From the NCBI RefSeq assembly GCF_001540865.1, contig NC_033628.1, forward strand, positions 10,654,415 through 10,718,414: 64,000 nt of DNA, given 5' to 3'. The notes beneath the pieces were generated by a model, which saw only the letters and a list, made by a program, of their open reading frames with translations, did no database searches and was not told the origin of the DNA. Below, piece by piece: positions 10,041 to 22,600 of this stretch. This DNA is from Ananas comosus (lineage: Eukaryota; Streptophyta; Magnoliopsida; Poales; Bromeliaceae). The translations under genes and the position numbers were made by a program. Numbering within the stretch: position 1 is the stretch's first letter; every line of letters starts with the position of its first letter.

Positions 10041-11770
10041 TGAAGACATTAAAAGGGGAAAACTCCGGTGGTCCCGCGATCCCAATTTTCGGAAAATGAT
10101 AAATGATACTGGCCAAGTCACACCGCACTATCAGTACGACGAATCGAGAAAACTACATATTTTTTTAGCCGATCTCAAGCAATTATTGGCGCGATAGGCA
10201 GATTCTCACTCAAGCGCGAGATCGGTCCTCCTAAAACCATGATCACAACCACCCACAACTTGGCAAATTAAATTTTATCAACCGCGATCGAGTTAGGTTC
10301 TCACGCAACACACAAGTTGGTCCTTGTTAAGAAGAGATTGATACTGATGAAATTTAGATGAGGAAATTAACAAAGTTAAACATTGTGGGGACCCTGGCAC
10401 ACTACATATACTTAAAGAGTTCACGTTGCGAAAGAAAAATGTCTACATGCAGATGAACTATCAGCTGCACGACTTTTAAAGAAAAAAAAATATATCGAGG
10501 ACGTACGAATTATGCAGTAATATTATATTTGATAATAACAAGTTCAAAACTACTAATCGTGTTCTGATAGTTTTGCATACATATATTAATCACTTTACAT
10601 CTACGTAGCTACAATATTTGGTTCTACATGTGATCACACGATTTCCACGTACATGTTCCACGGGTTTCAGCATATTTATATGGATATGTGGATTCCACGA
10701 TTCGTTTCAATCTTGTCCGCTCGCGATCGGCATCAACGGCTAGTAGTGGTCCCAATTTGAACCTTAAACTGTTTAAAAAAAACTTATCATAACTCACAGC
10801 TTGGGAGTAGGGGACCAAAGCCAAATCCATTAAGACCAAAAGTTTGTGACAAAATTAAGTAGCCTCAAATAATAAGGTTTATGATATTTTTTTTTCTTCA
10901 TTTATTGACATTTCAGTTTTCTTATTTCAATTTCACTAATATAGTTGAATTATCAAAAAATTATTTACATTTTAGCTGAAAATGTGCTTTTTTTTTTTTT
11001 GTTTAACTCTATGTTTTACAACTGTCTTAAAGAGTTCTAAAAATTCGAAAAAATCAACTATTTGCAGCTGAATAAAATGGGGCTGTTTTAAAAACTGTCA
11101 ATTTGAATAAAAATATCAATTTAAACGAGCAAAATAATTAAATTTTACGTTAAATTATATATATATATAAGAAAAAACTCTTGCGCTTGTATCAGTGTTT
11201 TTAATTAGTTTTTATGTATAAAATATTGTGTCAATTATCTCAATAGCTCTAAAAGTTTAGAATAATTACCGAACTAATATGAGGAATAAATTGAATAAAT
11301 TATCCAATAAACTGTTGATTTTATTTGGTTAATAATTGATGTCCTAAAACTGTTAATTATGAATAAAATCTCAATTTAAATGACTTATATAACTTATGTG
11401 CTAAATTACAAAACCAAAAAAAAAAACTCTTCGGCTTTTATGCTTGCTTTTAATTAATTAGTTTTTGTATAAAATTCTCTCTTAATTTGAATTGCACTTG
11501 GCCTTATTTTTCGAGAATAACTGTTGCCCAAAATTTAGAATAACTAATATGCAAAGAAAAAAAATTTGAATAAATTATCCAATGAATTGTCAAAAAAACG
11601 AAGTTCTAAACTCGGCTAATTAATTAACAACAATTTAAATCAAAATAAAGTATTAATAAAAAAAAGGAATTAATTAAGGAGGTACCAAACAGTAATTAAG
11701 ATCCCAAGGAGGGCATTTTGGCAATAGTGTGAAAGTGAGGGGGTCTCCGTGCAAATGTTTAATTAGGGAG
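10040..11770. other. Intergenic, nothing recognised
   Basis: Mixed AT-rich sequence. The open frame on the minus strand at 10624-10839 shows no domain I recognise and no gene-like context. Confidence 0.5.
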
Positions 11771-12075
11771 GGCGAATTGTGCGGTGGCACGTGACCGCGT
11801 CCTTTCGCATGAATCCCATTGGTGGGGCGAGCATCTTGAGAACTACGCCTGGAGCCACGTGTCCAGATCGCAGGGCCCCAACCGTACGGACGCGTCCGAG
11901 GATGCGGACCGGTCCCCAACCCTCGTACTGCGCGTGGGCCCCGCTCCTGCTCCCGGCTCGGGATTGGCCCGAGCCCAAAAAAAACCACCTCAATCGACAG
12001 CACCCTCCCCAACTAGAAAAACCATCCCCTGCGCCCGGTGTACAACCGCATCTCGTGCACCGCAATTTACCCCCC
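11770..12075. promoter_or_regulatory. GC-rich island with two G-boxes, 1.6-1.9 kb upstream of the SOC1-like ATG
   Basis: An abrupt GC-rich block in AT-rich DNA. It holds CACGTG cores in GGCACGTGACC (about 11786) and GCCACGTGTCC (about 11852), plus a CCATTGG. Open frames run through it on both strands, but none has a recognisable product. It could be a distal promoter module, an unmarked exon of a non-coding transcript, or captured gene DNA. Function is inference only. Confidence 0.35.
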
Positions 12076-12547
12076 CCCCCCTCATATATGGTTGGGGCTA
12101 CAAAGTCTTTTCCTTTTTCTTTTTTAACGCTTCCTCTTTTGTAGAATTATACTTAATTTTAACTAGAAATATATAGTATAAAAAAATAGTATTTACTATT
12201 TATTTTTTAGTTTTTAAATATATTTAATTTAGCAGAAGCATGTCAAATAGAATGAATCCGAGGGCTACAAAATTAATTATAAACACGATTTTTTTTTTAT
12301 TAATAGTATTATTATATTAGATAATAATACTATGGAAGTAAAGAAAGGCCTCAAAAAGTCAAACAATAACCCCTATTAAAATTTGTTTATATTTTAGGTC
12401 AACTTTAAAATTATAGTATTTATATGTAAGTACCGGTCTTTGTACTATAGAGATCAAAATTGAAAGTGCACCTCTCAAAATGCTATAATAAAGGCTTTAA
12501 AAAATCAAAATTCAAATAATCAAACACGTTCTAAATTTTAGACACCT

Positions 12548-12942
12548 ATTTCTCGTAAATCAATATAACGATTAAAACAATTTGATACTTTACTAATAGT
12601 TAGATTTTTTTTTTTAAAAAAAAAAACCTTATTTGATACTATTTTCGTTTTATATATATAGTATCATAATGGATGATAAATTGCTTGTAATTCTTTTGTT
12701 TATTCAAGATGTTTGCTCATCAACAAAAGAAAAAAAAAAAAAAANATTTCTCGTAAATCAATATAACGATTAAAACAATTTGATACTTTACTAATAGTTA
12801 GATTTTTTTTTTTAAAAAAAAAAACCTTATTTGATACTATTTTCGTTTTATATATATAGTATCATAATGGATGATAAATTGCTTGTAATTCTTTTGTTTA
12901 TTCAAGATGTTTGCTCATCAACAAAAGAAAAAAAAAAAAAAA
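12548..12942. repeat. 197-bp exact duplication across a single N
   Basis: Bases 12548-12744 are repeated after the lone N at 12745 with no difference that I can see apart from the length of the final poly-A. This looks like two overlapping contig ends placed side by side instead of merged. Confidence 0.85.
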
Positions 12943-13240
12943 CTTGAAATTTTTTTCTCCGCTTGCAATTATAACAATAAGAGGAAAGACATTCTCGCAC
13001 TAGTATATCTAATAATATAGGATTAGTACTCTTAAATTTTCTCGACCTTTTATTTTATTTATGTAGGTACGTAGTACGTACATATGGTGTAGGTGGGGTG
13101 CACGAGACGTACGTATACTCCCGGCGTAAGGAATCCTACGACGCGTAGCATTATTTCTCGAGTAATTTAATAGACCCCCCCAGCCCCACATTACCCCTAT
13201 CAATTACTTTTTCTTTTTTTTCTTTTTTTTCTTTTTTTTT

Positions 13241-13262
13241 CTGTGTGTGTGTGTGTGTGTGT
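13241..13262. repeat. (GT)n microsatellite in SOC1-like promoter
   Basis: GT repeats preceded by T-rich tracts with interspersed C, about 400 bp upstream of the start codon. Confidence 0.9.
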
Positions 13263-13501
13263 TGTGTTTGCTCAATTTTTTTTCTAAGTCACTACTTTCT
13301 TTTTCTCTTTACTTCAACCGGAATGGAATGGCTCCCTTTTTTCCCCCATTACCCCTCGCCCTCTTCTTCTATTTCGACGAATAAGGAAAAAAAGGTCCCC
13401 TCTCCCTGCGCTTCCAAATAAAGAGGGCTCTTTTTGTGGGGTGAGAACAATAATACCCAGTCACTGTATCTTCTCCTCTTTTTTCTCTCTCTCTCTTTTT
13501 T

Positions 13502-13511
13502 CCATATTTGG
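13502..13511 (+). promoter_or_regulatory. Perfect CArG box upstream of the SOC1-like gene
   Basis: CCATATTTGG fits the MADS-domain consensus CC(A/T)6GG exactly. It is 161 bp upstream of the ATG and about 30 bp upstream of the TATA-like site. In Arabidopsis, MADS repressors of the FLC/SVP class bind CArG boxes in the SOC1 promoter; a similar role here is inference. Confidence 0.6.
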
Positions 13512-13541
13512 TGAGGTTATCTCCTGCTCCCTCTAGCTTGC

Positions 13542-13550
13542 ATATATATA
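13542..13550 (+). promoter_or_regulatory. TATA-like box of the SOC1-like gene
   Basis: ATATATATA within GCATATATATATTTGC is followed at 13568-13596 by a (TTA)n run, near which transcription would start. That gives a leader of roughly 90-100 nt before the ATG at 13672. Confidence 0.5.
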
Positions 13551-13671
13551 TTTGCTTCTGTACTCTATTATTATTATTATTATTATTATTATTATCATCT
13601 TCGGTTTAATTACAATTTAGTTTTTTTTCTCTCTTCGGCGTCGGCGGCGGAAGAAAAGAAGAAGAAGAAGG

Positions 13672-16600
13672 ATGGTGAGGGGGAAGACGGAGATGAAGAG
13701 AATAGAGAACGCGACGAGCCGGCAGGTGACCTTCTCGAAGCGCCGCAACGGCCTGCTGAAGAAGGCGTTCGAGCTCTCCGTGCTCTGCGACGCCGAGGTC
13801 GCCGTCATCGTCTTCTCCCCAAAAGGAAAGCTCTACGAATTCGGCAGCGCCAGGTTCGGATCTCATTCGTTCATTCGATCGATTCTACCTCCTCCTCGCT
13901 TTTTCGATTTTTTCTTTTTTCCAAATTTTTTTTTTTTTTCGAGAAACGTACTAAATAATAGATAGATGGATAGATAGATAGAATCATCGTGGTGAAATCT
14001 AGGGTTTGGGTTTTTAAAATCTATGGGTGTTTTCCGCTCGTTGTTTTGGGCGGCCTCGAACACCGCGAATTAAGGATGGTGCTCAGTGCTCACAACAGTT
14101 TGGTTGCATGTGGAGTCTCAGAATTCTTCGTACGGTTTCAGTTCTCAGTTCGATCTCCGCATCTCTTCTCTAGAAGGATCTAGAAACATCATCTGGATCT
14201 GCAGTTTTTGATTCGTCTAACATTTACACCTTGTTTCCTTTTTTGTTTTTTTTTTTTTTTTTTTGAACCTCCTATTTCGGGAGATTATTATTCGGCGAAA
14301 GGTACATAAATTGTTGGCCTTTTCCCTCTCTTCTTGCAATTAATCAGTCTCCTTAATTATTAGACAAGTTGGAGAAATCATAGAATCACACAAAGGATTA
14401 GAGATTTAAAAGGATTACTCTTTCGGATTCGATCTAGGGTTTTTAGATAAACCTTGAGGATATATGTGTAGCAATATTGGGAGTTAAATGCTAAGTGGAG
14501 CTTAGTAATCACTGCAAGAAATGAAATAGGCCTTAAAAAAAAGAATTTCCTAAAGTTGATGGTTTTGTGTGTTTCAAGTGGTGTTTATATTGGTGAAAGA
14601 AGTACTACTGCATAAAGCATTTTTCTTCTCTATTATTTTACTTTCCTTTCCTTTGGTAAGGTACAAGAGTACCATTTCTACATTCAAAATACATGTATGT
14701 ATCGGATTAGTATGTATGAGTTGCATTAAAACTGAGCTCTGGATCTTAAAAATCTGGAGTTCTTGAATAGCTCTTTGCGAAGGAACCATGAAGCCAACGC
14801 ATGCGATATTGTCGGAATTTGTACGTATCGTGCATGTATATGAGATATTAATCACTCGTAACATCACAGGTAAGTAAAGAAATTTCAGTTCTTGTCCAGT
14901 AATGATGTTTTCTTTCATTGCTATATGTAGTTGTTTAGCTTGAATATGAACAGTTAGTGTACATTAACGGAAACCCAATAAATTTTCGTCTCATCCGCTA
15001 CCCGACGATGTAGGGTGGTTTTATCGGGCAGCTTCTTAAGGCATATGTTAGAATTTTTGTTCCTTTGCTTTTGCATTCTTTGTCCCTCGAATAGTTGATC
15101 ACTGTTGTCTTCTTAAGAAATAAGTGATTTACAGTGGTGTCTTTCGAATGATGCTTGTTTGACCGAGAACATGCATTTTTCTACGTAAACTTGTCTGTAA
15201 GTGATAATTCAGCGATACTTAGTTCCGAAAATGACAAGAATTCTCAGATGTACTGTAGCTAGTTCCGTAATCTAATCAAGACATAGTCTAATCTGCTTCC
15301 TAGTTAAGAAGTAAAGCGAGGGTTGAAAAACATAAGCTAATAAATGAATGAAAAATCCAATTTTCGGTTAAAACTATTATTTCTACACTAAATTGGTTTG
15401 TAGCTTAATCTATCTAGGTAGCTAACAGACGAGGAAAAGATTCTTACATCAGTTTATTGGCTAAAGAAGCATTTCAATGAAACAAGTTTTTTGCTGTCTA
15501 TTATAGTGGATCTTGAGTTAAGTCCTCACTCTGTGAGCTTTCTCTACCTTCATTTTTCACGTCTTACTTTACGTAGAGTAGTAAACAAGATTTTTCACAT
15601 ATAAATACTTAAGAGTTTTGTACAAAGTGAACTGAGCTTTCTGTACTGGACCCTTTCAAAATCATGCATGTTCAAATAATGAAATGTTTACATACTGGAT
15701 GAATTGCCTATCTATACTTTATAAGAATTTTATCTGGTGCAGTGATTTAAATAGCGGCCGCTATGCCCGCCATAGCGGCCGCTATAGTGGTTTTTAGGTG
15801 TTACCGCTACGCTATAATATATAAAGCGGTATATAACGCTTCGGGTTCATAGCGGCCGCTTTAGCGGCGTAGCACCTGCTAAAGCGTCCGCTATAAAGCG
15901 GTAGAAAAGTGGGCGCTATGAGTCCAAACCTTTAAAAAATACAAACGCGTTAAAATGGCTTATCGAGTCGGATCTTTAAATGAAATAAACCCCGTTTCTA
16001 CGGGTTTGGAAGATAAAAAGGTAATCCGTTTTTAAAAGAGAATGATATATCGTCATCTTTTTGGTTTGCTAAATATTTTAAAGTTAATCTTAAATTCTTA
16101 ATAGATAATAACATTAAATATATAGGCTTGCAATACTAAAAAAAAAATAATTAGTTGTCTTTTCTTCAAAATTATATGTATTTTATAAGAGACATGAACA
16201 TATTAAATTTGCTTTTATGAAACCCGCTATGGGTTTATAGCGCCCGCTATCCGCTATTTACAACCTTGATCTAGTAAAGTGGGTTACATCCACTTTCAAG
16301 GCAAGATTTTGTTGCAAAAGTTGTTTATTGATCTTTAGGGATATATGATTATTGAAATTGAAATTCAAAATTTACAAACTTTATATTTAAATTCTATGAT
16401 GATAATTCTTTTCACTCATCTTTCCTATTCTTTCCAAAATTTTCATTCATTAATTCTCTTGTTTGTATACCAATTTTCCAATATATTTTCACAAAATTTG
16501 AATTACGTTTTGTTACCATTTTTTATGGGATTGACTAATATTGAACCTCTCAAACGTAGTTGATCATTGGAAAGACGGGTTCCCCAAATTCACCCGAAAT

Positions 16601-19600
16601 TGAGGAAGATCGTATCCTCTCTTTCATTATGTCAATCGATCAGTCAACCTCCCTATATTCCAAATTCCATCCGCTCAGTCTTGTAATTCAAGACATATTG
16701 TATATACTTTGTTTCGACCTACCTCCTCGAAGAAGCTAGCACCAAAGAAGAACTAGCTTTATGCTAACTAGATGAAAACCTTCTTGGAAGTCTCGCAGGA
16801 GGAAGGGGAAGCCACTACTTTGCAGTTATGTCTAGCATATCTGGTCTAGAAGCGTTGTTTTTTCTCTTCTTCTCTTATTGTGTCTGTTCTTGGAAAAATA
16901 TCTGTTAACTCTCCTGAATTGATATTCTTATCTACACTCGTAAAAACTGTAAAATGAACTAATATCCAACAATAATACATTACGTCCACTGTATGAAGCC
17001 AGTATGCTTGCCTTTACTAACTTTTGGAAGCATTTTAATAGTATAAATAAAAGAGACAGATTCATTGATAAAATTTATAGCAAATCTAATTCCACTGCTT
17101 GGTTTGGGAGAACCTGTTATGATATGATAAGTTGGTTTCTATGTTATGACACATTCATCCACTTGGTTTGGGTGAACCTGTTATGATATGATAAGTTGGT
17201 TTCTATGTTATGACACATTCATAGTTGGTCTGATATAGCAATTGTTAACAACTGCTTGGCAAGTTTTAGATCAAATTTATAAACATAGTGCTTGGACCTT
17301 CGATAAATTGCGATATCATCTTTGAAATTTTTTTCCTTAAGTAACTTCTTGGTCTTACACTTCTTTTTTTCTTTTTTTCTTCAATGCCGTAGTACATTTC
17401 CTATCCATTTTTTTTGTTGATTGTTGTTGGCTATGCATAGCACATAACAGTTATCTTTTCAAATGATATCTTGCTCCACTTTCACTTTAGACCGAATTCC
17501 ATAAAAAAAAAAAATGAACAACATCTTTATTTCATTAGTCATATTTACATAGATAGAAAATTCATTGCCTTAGCACTACTATTATTTGTGTTATATAGAG
17601 ATTTGAAACATCTATAATATCATCTAACGGACGATAAACCACAACATAAAATTTCTTCTTGTTCTCTATCAAAAAGTTAAGAATAATTCACAGTTATCTT
17701 TGATTAAGAAAGGTTTGTGCTTTGAATGGGAATATGAATGATCTAGTCCGGTCTGTGCTTTGAATTGGAATATGAATGATCTATTCCTCTTTCAAATGTT
17801 TGGTTGGAGCGAACCCTATTCCGATCTCCATTCCAAAGAACATCTAATCCCACCAACGGAATTGTTCATTGCCATCCTTATTCTATTGCATTCTGAATAC
17901 TTTTTTAAAAATTTATTATGACAGTGCAAACACAATCCCAAACTCATATCTTTGATACCTAAATCTAAAATATTTTGTATATTTAGTTGATTCCTAATTG
18001 TAAGCTAGATTTATTATATATTTAGAGTTAAACATTGGAGAATGAGGTATTTGTAAATGTGTTTATTTTATAAATAGACCATAAGCTGAAGGGTACTTGG
18101 AGAATATATCTATGAGATAGATTTTTGGTGGGACTTGGTGGGACTAATTCAAGGTGGATTTGGGATCGCTTGATTTTTTTTTTTCCCTCCTTCTCATGTC
18201 TCAATTTTGCTTTGATGGTAAAAATGTGCTTTGTTACTATCTCTTATCTTTCACTAGCTCCCACTCGTCGGCACATATGGCAGATTCACCAATTTTGATT
18301 TTTTTTTTTTTTTTTTTGCATCTATAATATCGAGCGACAACACCAGTGGAGCAAAACTCCTTTGACTAGTGGCAGCAATGTTTCCTTACTAGGAAACAAC
18401 ATGAAAACTTTGATGTACTGAGCTAAAAAAGTTGATGTGAATAGAAAGATATCTATAGATGCTGCAGTACGAGTTGTAAGAAGCTCTACTTGTTAAGGAA
18501 ACGGAGCTTAACTCAAATGAAGAGTGTTCTAACAAAATAAAAAAAAAATGAAGATTTGATCTAATTTGTTCTTCATTTGATTTGAATAGTAATTTTCTAT
18601 CTGATCCCAAATTAGTGTCATAATTAAATACAGTTGTCATTTCACAATTGATAAATTGCTCAAATTGCATAAACATGCCATATATCCTTTTGTTAAAAGA
18701 AAGCTTTGAATATTTTAGACGACTCTGGAATATTATGAAAACTTAAAAGAGTATTTATTTATACATTCTTATGTGAATAATTTAGATTTCTAGAATTTGC
18801 AAATGGAGGTCTTCTTTCTCCTGACCAGGCTTATTTTTCCTTGATTCGAGGTCCATTTTTTGAGTTTTACCTGCTATTGTCAACTTTTTTCATTTTCTTC
18901 TCTAGCCAAATGCCTTCTATTTTATCTTTCCGGAGCTACCATCTAATTTTCTCCATGTGTGTATCAAAATTCTTCTTTCAAAATGAATAGTAACAAATTC
19001 TATGAAATTGCTTATTCTTTCATGCTGTTGGAGTTCTTGAACTTTTTTATTCGAACTTTGGTCAGGATTAGCCATTTTGAGGTCATACACTAGTTGTGAG
19101 GCATTTGCCATGAAAACCCCAAAATGATCACTTGGGTTTTTATGAAACCCCTACAGATACAAAAGAGAATACAAAATATATATCTAAGAAAAGATTGATG
19201 AACCTCAGATAAGAATTGCAACTTCTCTTTTTGCATTTAATAGCTCCAACCCTAATTCTTTTCTTTTTCTTGTAAATCTCTCTCATTCTCTCTAGATCTC
19301 AAAATATGCCAGCACTTGCATCATTTTCCAAGGGTAGCATCACTTTTTGCCCCTTGAACCACACTAAGTGCCTTATAAAATAAGTTAAAGGTACCATTAC
19401 TTGAAATTAGACTTGTTCGAAGTGTAAAGTAAAAGTCCAAGTTGTTGTCTGCTATTTTCTTTAGAAGAACCATAGCAATTAAGTTGTGGTACAGCTAGCC
19501 AAATTACAACTCTACAAGGATTGCCATGTGAGATGGCACCGCCTGGCATGGCTGGTATATGTTGCCTGTGCTACCTATGCTGACCTATAAATTAGGATGT

Positions 19601-22600
19601 GTGCCAAGACATGCCTGCATGCCGCGCCATGCTGATGGCCATTAACACAACCTGTGTAGCATGATAATCTTTGATACTTTGTAATTGCATACCAAAAACT
19701 CTATTTATGCTACCAAAAGAAGTCACATCATTACTAATTTTAAAGAATACATGCAATTTTTATAAACAGTATCTATGAAGAATATAGAATGTAGTAGTAA
19801 TAAGGGAGTTTATATTTAGGTCTCTTACTTATAAGACAATTCTTAAAGGTCACTAAGTTTTGGTCTTTCAAATAAGCTCCTAAATTGTAAGAATTTTCTC
19901 TTATAAAAGTCCTTGTTGATCATCTTTTTAGTACAACTTTAGTCATTGAACTTGACACATTTATAAGGTTTAGAAGGGTAGAGTGCCATGTGAGGGAAAA
20001 ATTCTAAAGTATGGAAGTGACACCATATTGTCTATGTCTCCAATTAATTAAATTTGCCCCCGAGGTTTACCTGTTCCATCATGATTTTTTTGAATTTTTT
20101 TTTAAAAAAAGTTAATACTTTTCTCTCAATAGAAGGGATTTAATTGGTTTGAAACACAATGACGTGGTGCCATTGCCACATAGAAGACCACCTCCTCATG
20201 TGAGGAGAGGGTGTTTTTTGTTTTTTGCTGAGAAATAGGTTAACCTAGTGTATCAAGAGAATAGGGTTAATTTCTTCTGTGCCCTCCCAGAATGTTATAA
20301 TTTTATAAATGCTCCTCTAAATTGGGAGATATCATGAGTGCCCTTGTATGCATAAGAGAGCTGGGTATTGATAATAGAAGATTTAGGGTTTAGGGTATTA
20401 GTGATAGTTCTATTTGTTAAGAGGGGGACTGGTGATAAATTTGTATGTTTAGAGGGATATTGGTGATATTTCTAACTTTGAAAGGGCATCTATGTTATTT
20501 TGAAGTTTTAGAGGGGTAGGTTTGAAATTGTTGCAAAGTGAAAATAGGGAAGTATGTAGAAAAACAAAGTGTACATAATAGATATGTACAACATACCATA
20601 ATTGCAAGGTCAACAATAAAAAGAAACGTAGCCCAGCTAAACTAATATGTGCAACTATCTTAAAAAAGTACATGTACATGCAGGCCAAAGTTGACAACAC
20701 TTTCAAAAATTCAAAAACAAATTCAAAATTCAAATCACTTAACCCACCAAAAGAAGGTAGATTCGCCACTCCTTGGAGAATCAAATTTGACCTAAAAATT
20801 GCAAACAATAACCTACAATCACCAGAAAAAGTCGATACTAGCAAATCATCATTGGGAAGAAAGACTAATATGAGAGGGGATCATCCGGGAAGATAAACCT
20901 GCAAGCTCTTGAGATTTGGTGAAAGCTATTCTGGGGATCATCCGAGGATCGATAGGGGCTTTGGTCAGAGTGTGGTAGCTGAGGATAAGAAAGGACTATA
21001 GGGCAAGAGACAAGAAATAAAAGGACTCTAATAAAAATAGAAAAGGCAGGAAGGGAAGAAGAAAGGTAGGATGGATGTACTAAAGGAAAAAAGGCAAGAT
21101 CGAAGGAAATAAGAAGAACGGGAACCAAGGGAAAAGGATCATGAATAGGAGAAAGATGAGGAGGAGGAGAAGGACGAGGAGGAGGAGGACCAAAAGAGAG
21201 CGATGGAGCACCGACACTGGAAAGTGGGAGACAGGGTTGGTAAGGAAAAACAACAACATATGAAAAGAACATAGTGTGGATCATAAGCGCTAAACTACCA
21301 TTTCAAAAGCATGTGCTGGTAGAAAGGGTGCACCAATCGCATCTACGGGCTCAACCACAGTACTCACGGGCCTCGACCTAACAAAACTTATTTATTGTTG
21401 GGTCTCTTGCCATTAGATCTATTGTGGAGCATATCCCCACTCAACTTATGAGACTCAACCCGACTCGACTTATTAGTCTCCCAAGCTTATTGTTAGGAGG
21501 TAGGAATTTGACTTATTTCAACGAACACACCCTAACCCCTCAACCCCCTTCCCCTTCCGCAACCATCACCACCTACACTATTAAAGCAACATGTAAGAAT
21601 CAAACATGTGTCATTAGCTTGGATACCACTTGTTGATCGTAAGTGCTAACTAATAATTCTAAAAGCGCATGATGATAGGAACGCACCCATCGTATTTAAG
21701 GGCTCAGCCATAGTACTCACGGATTTTGATCTAACTCAAGTCACCTAAACGTTGGGTCTATTGTTGGGTCTCTGACCATTAGGTCTATTGTGGACCGTAA
21801 CGCCACTCAACTTGTTGGGCTCAATCTAACTAAACTTATTAATCTTTTGGGTCTATAGTTATGGGCAGAAAGTTGGACTTATTTTAATCAATACATAGAA
21901 GGAAAGCTATACCCAGCTGTTGGCAGAGAAAATGTAAAGGAAGGGGTGGCAGGAAAAGAGAAAGAGAAGGGAGGAAAGGAGACGAAAGGCCAAGAATAGC
22001 TAAGAATGTGAGGGGGGAGCATGAGCACTAGGAATCTCGCCCTGCATCCCACTGAACTGGCGAAGCTTTGCAAGGTGATCTAGGCTAAGGCATTCGAAGG
22101 CATATCATAGGCTCGCGACAAGCGACAATGCGATGACTTATGACTAGGCAATTAAAATACCTATTACGGGTGGAGAGAATGAANTAACCCACCAAAAGAA
22201 GGTAGATTCGCCACTCCTTGGAGAATCAAATTTGACCTAAAAATTGCAAACAATAACCTACAATCACCAGAAAAAGTCGTTACTAGCAAATCATCATTGG
22301 GAAGAAAGACTAATATGAGAGGGGATCATCCGGGAAGATAAAATCGCAAGCTCTTGAGATTTGGTGAAAGCTATTCTGGGGATCATCCGAGGATCGATAG
22401 GGGCTTTGGTCAGAGTGAGGCAGCTGAGGATAAGAAAGGACTAATAGGGCAAGAGACAAGAAATAAAAGGACTCTAATAAAAATAGAAAAGGCAGGAAGG
22501 GAAGAAGAAAGGTAGGATGGAGGTACTAAAGGAAAAAAGGCAAGATCGAAGGAAATAAGAGGAACGGGAACCAAGGGAAAAGGATCATGAATAGGAGGAA

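Noticed and set aside
15750..15900. Repeated NotI sites suggesting vector or linker contamination
   Set aside because: The sites are embedded in a diverged, AT-flanked palindromic element with matching inverted termini further away, not in vector sequence.
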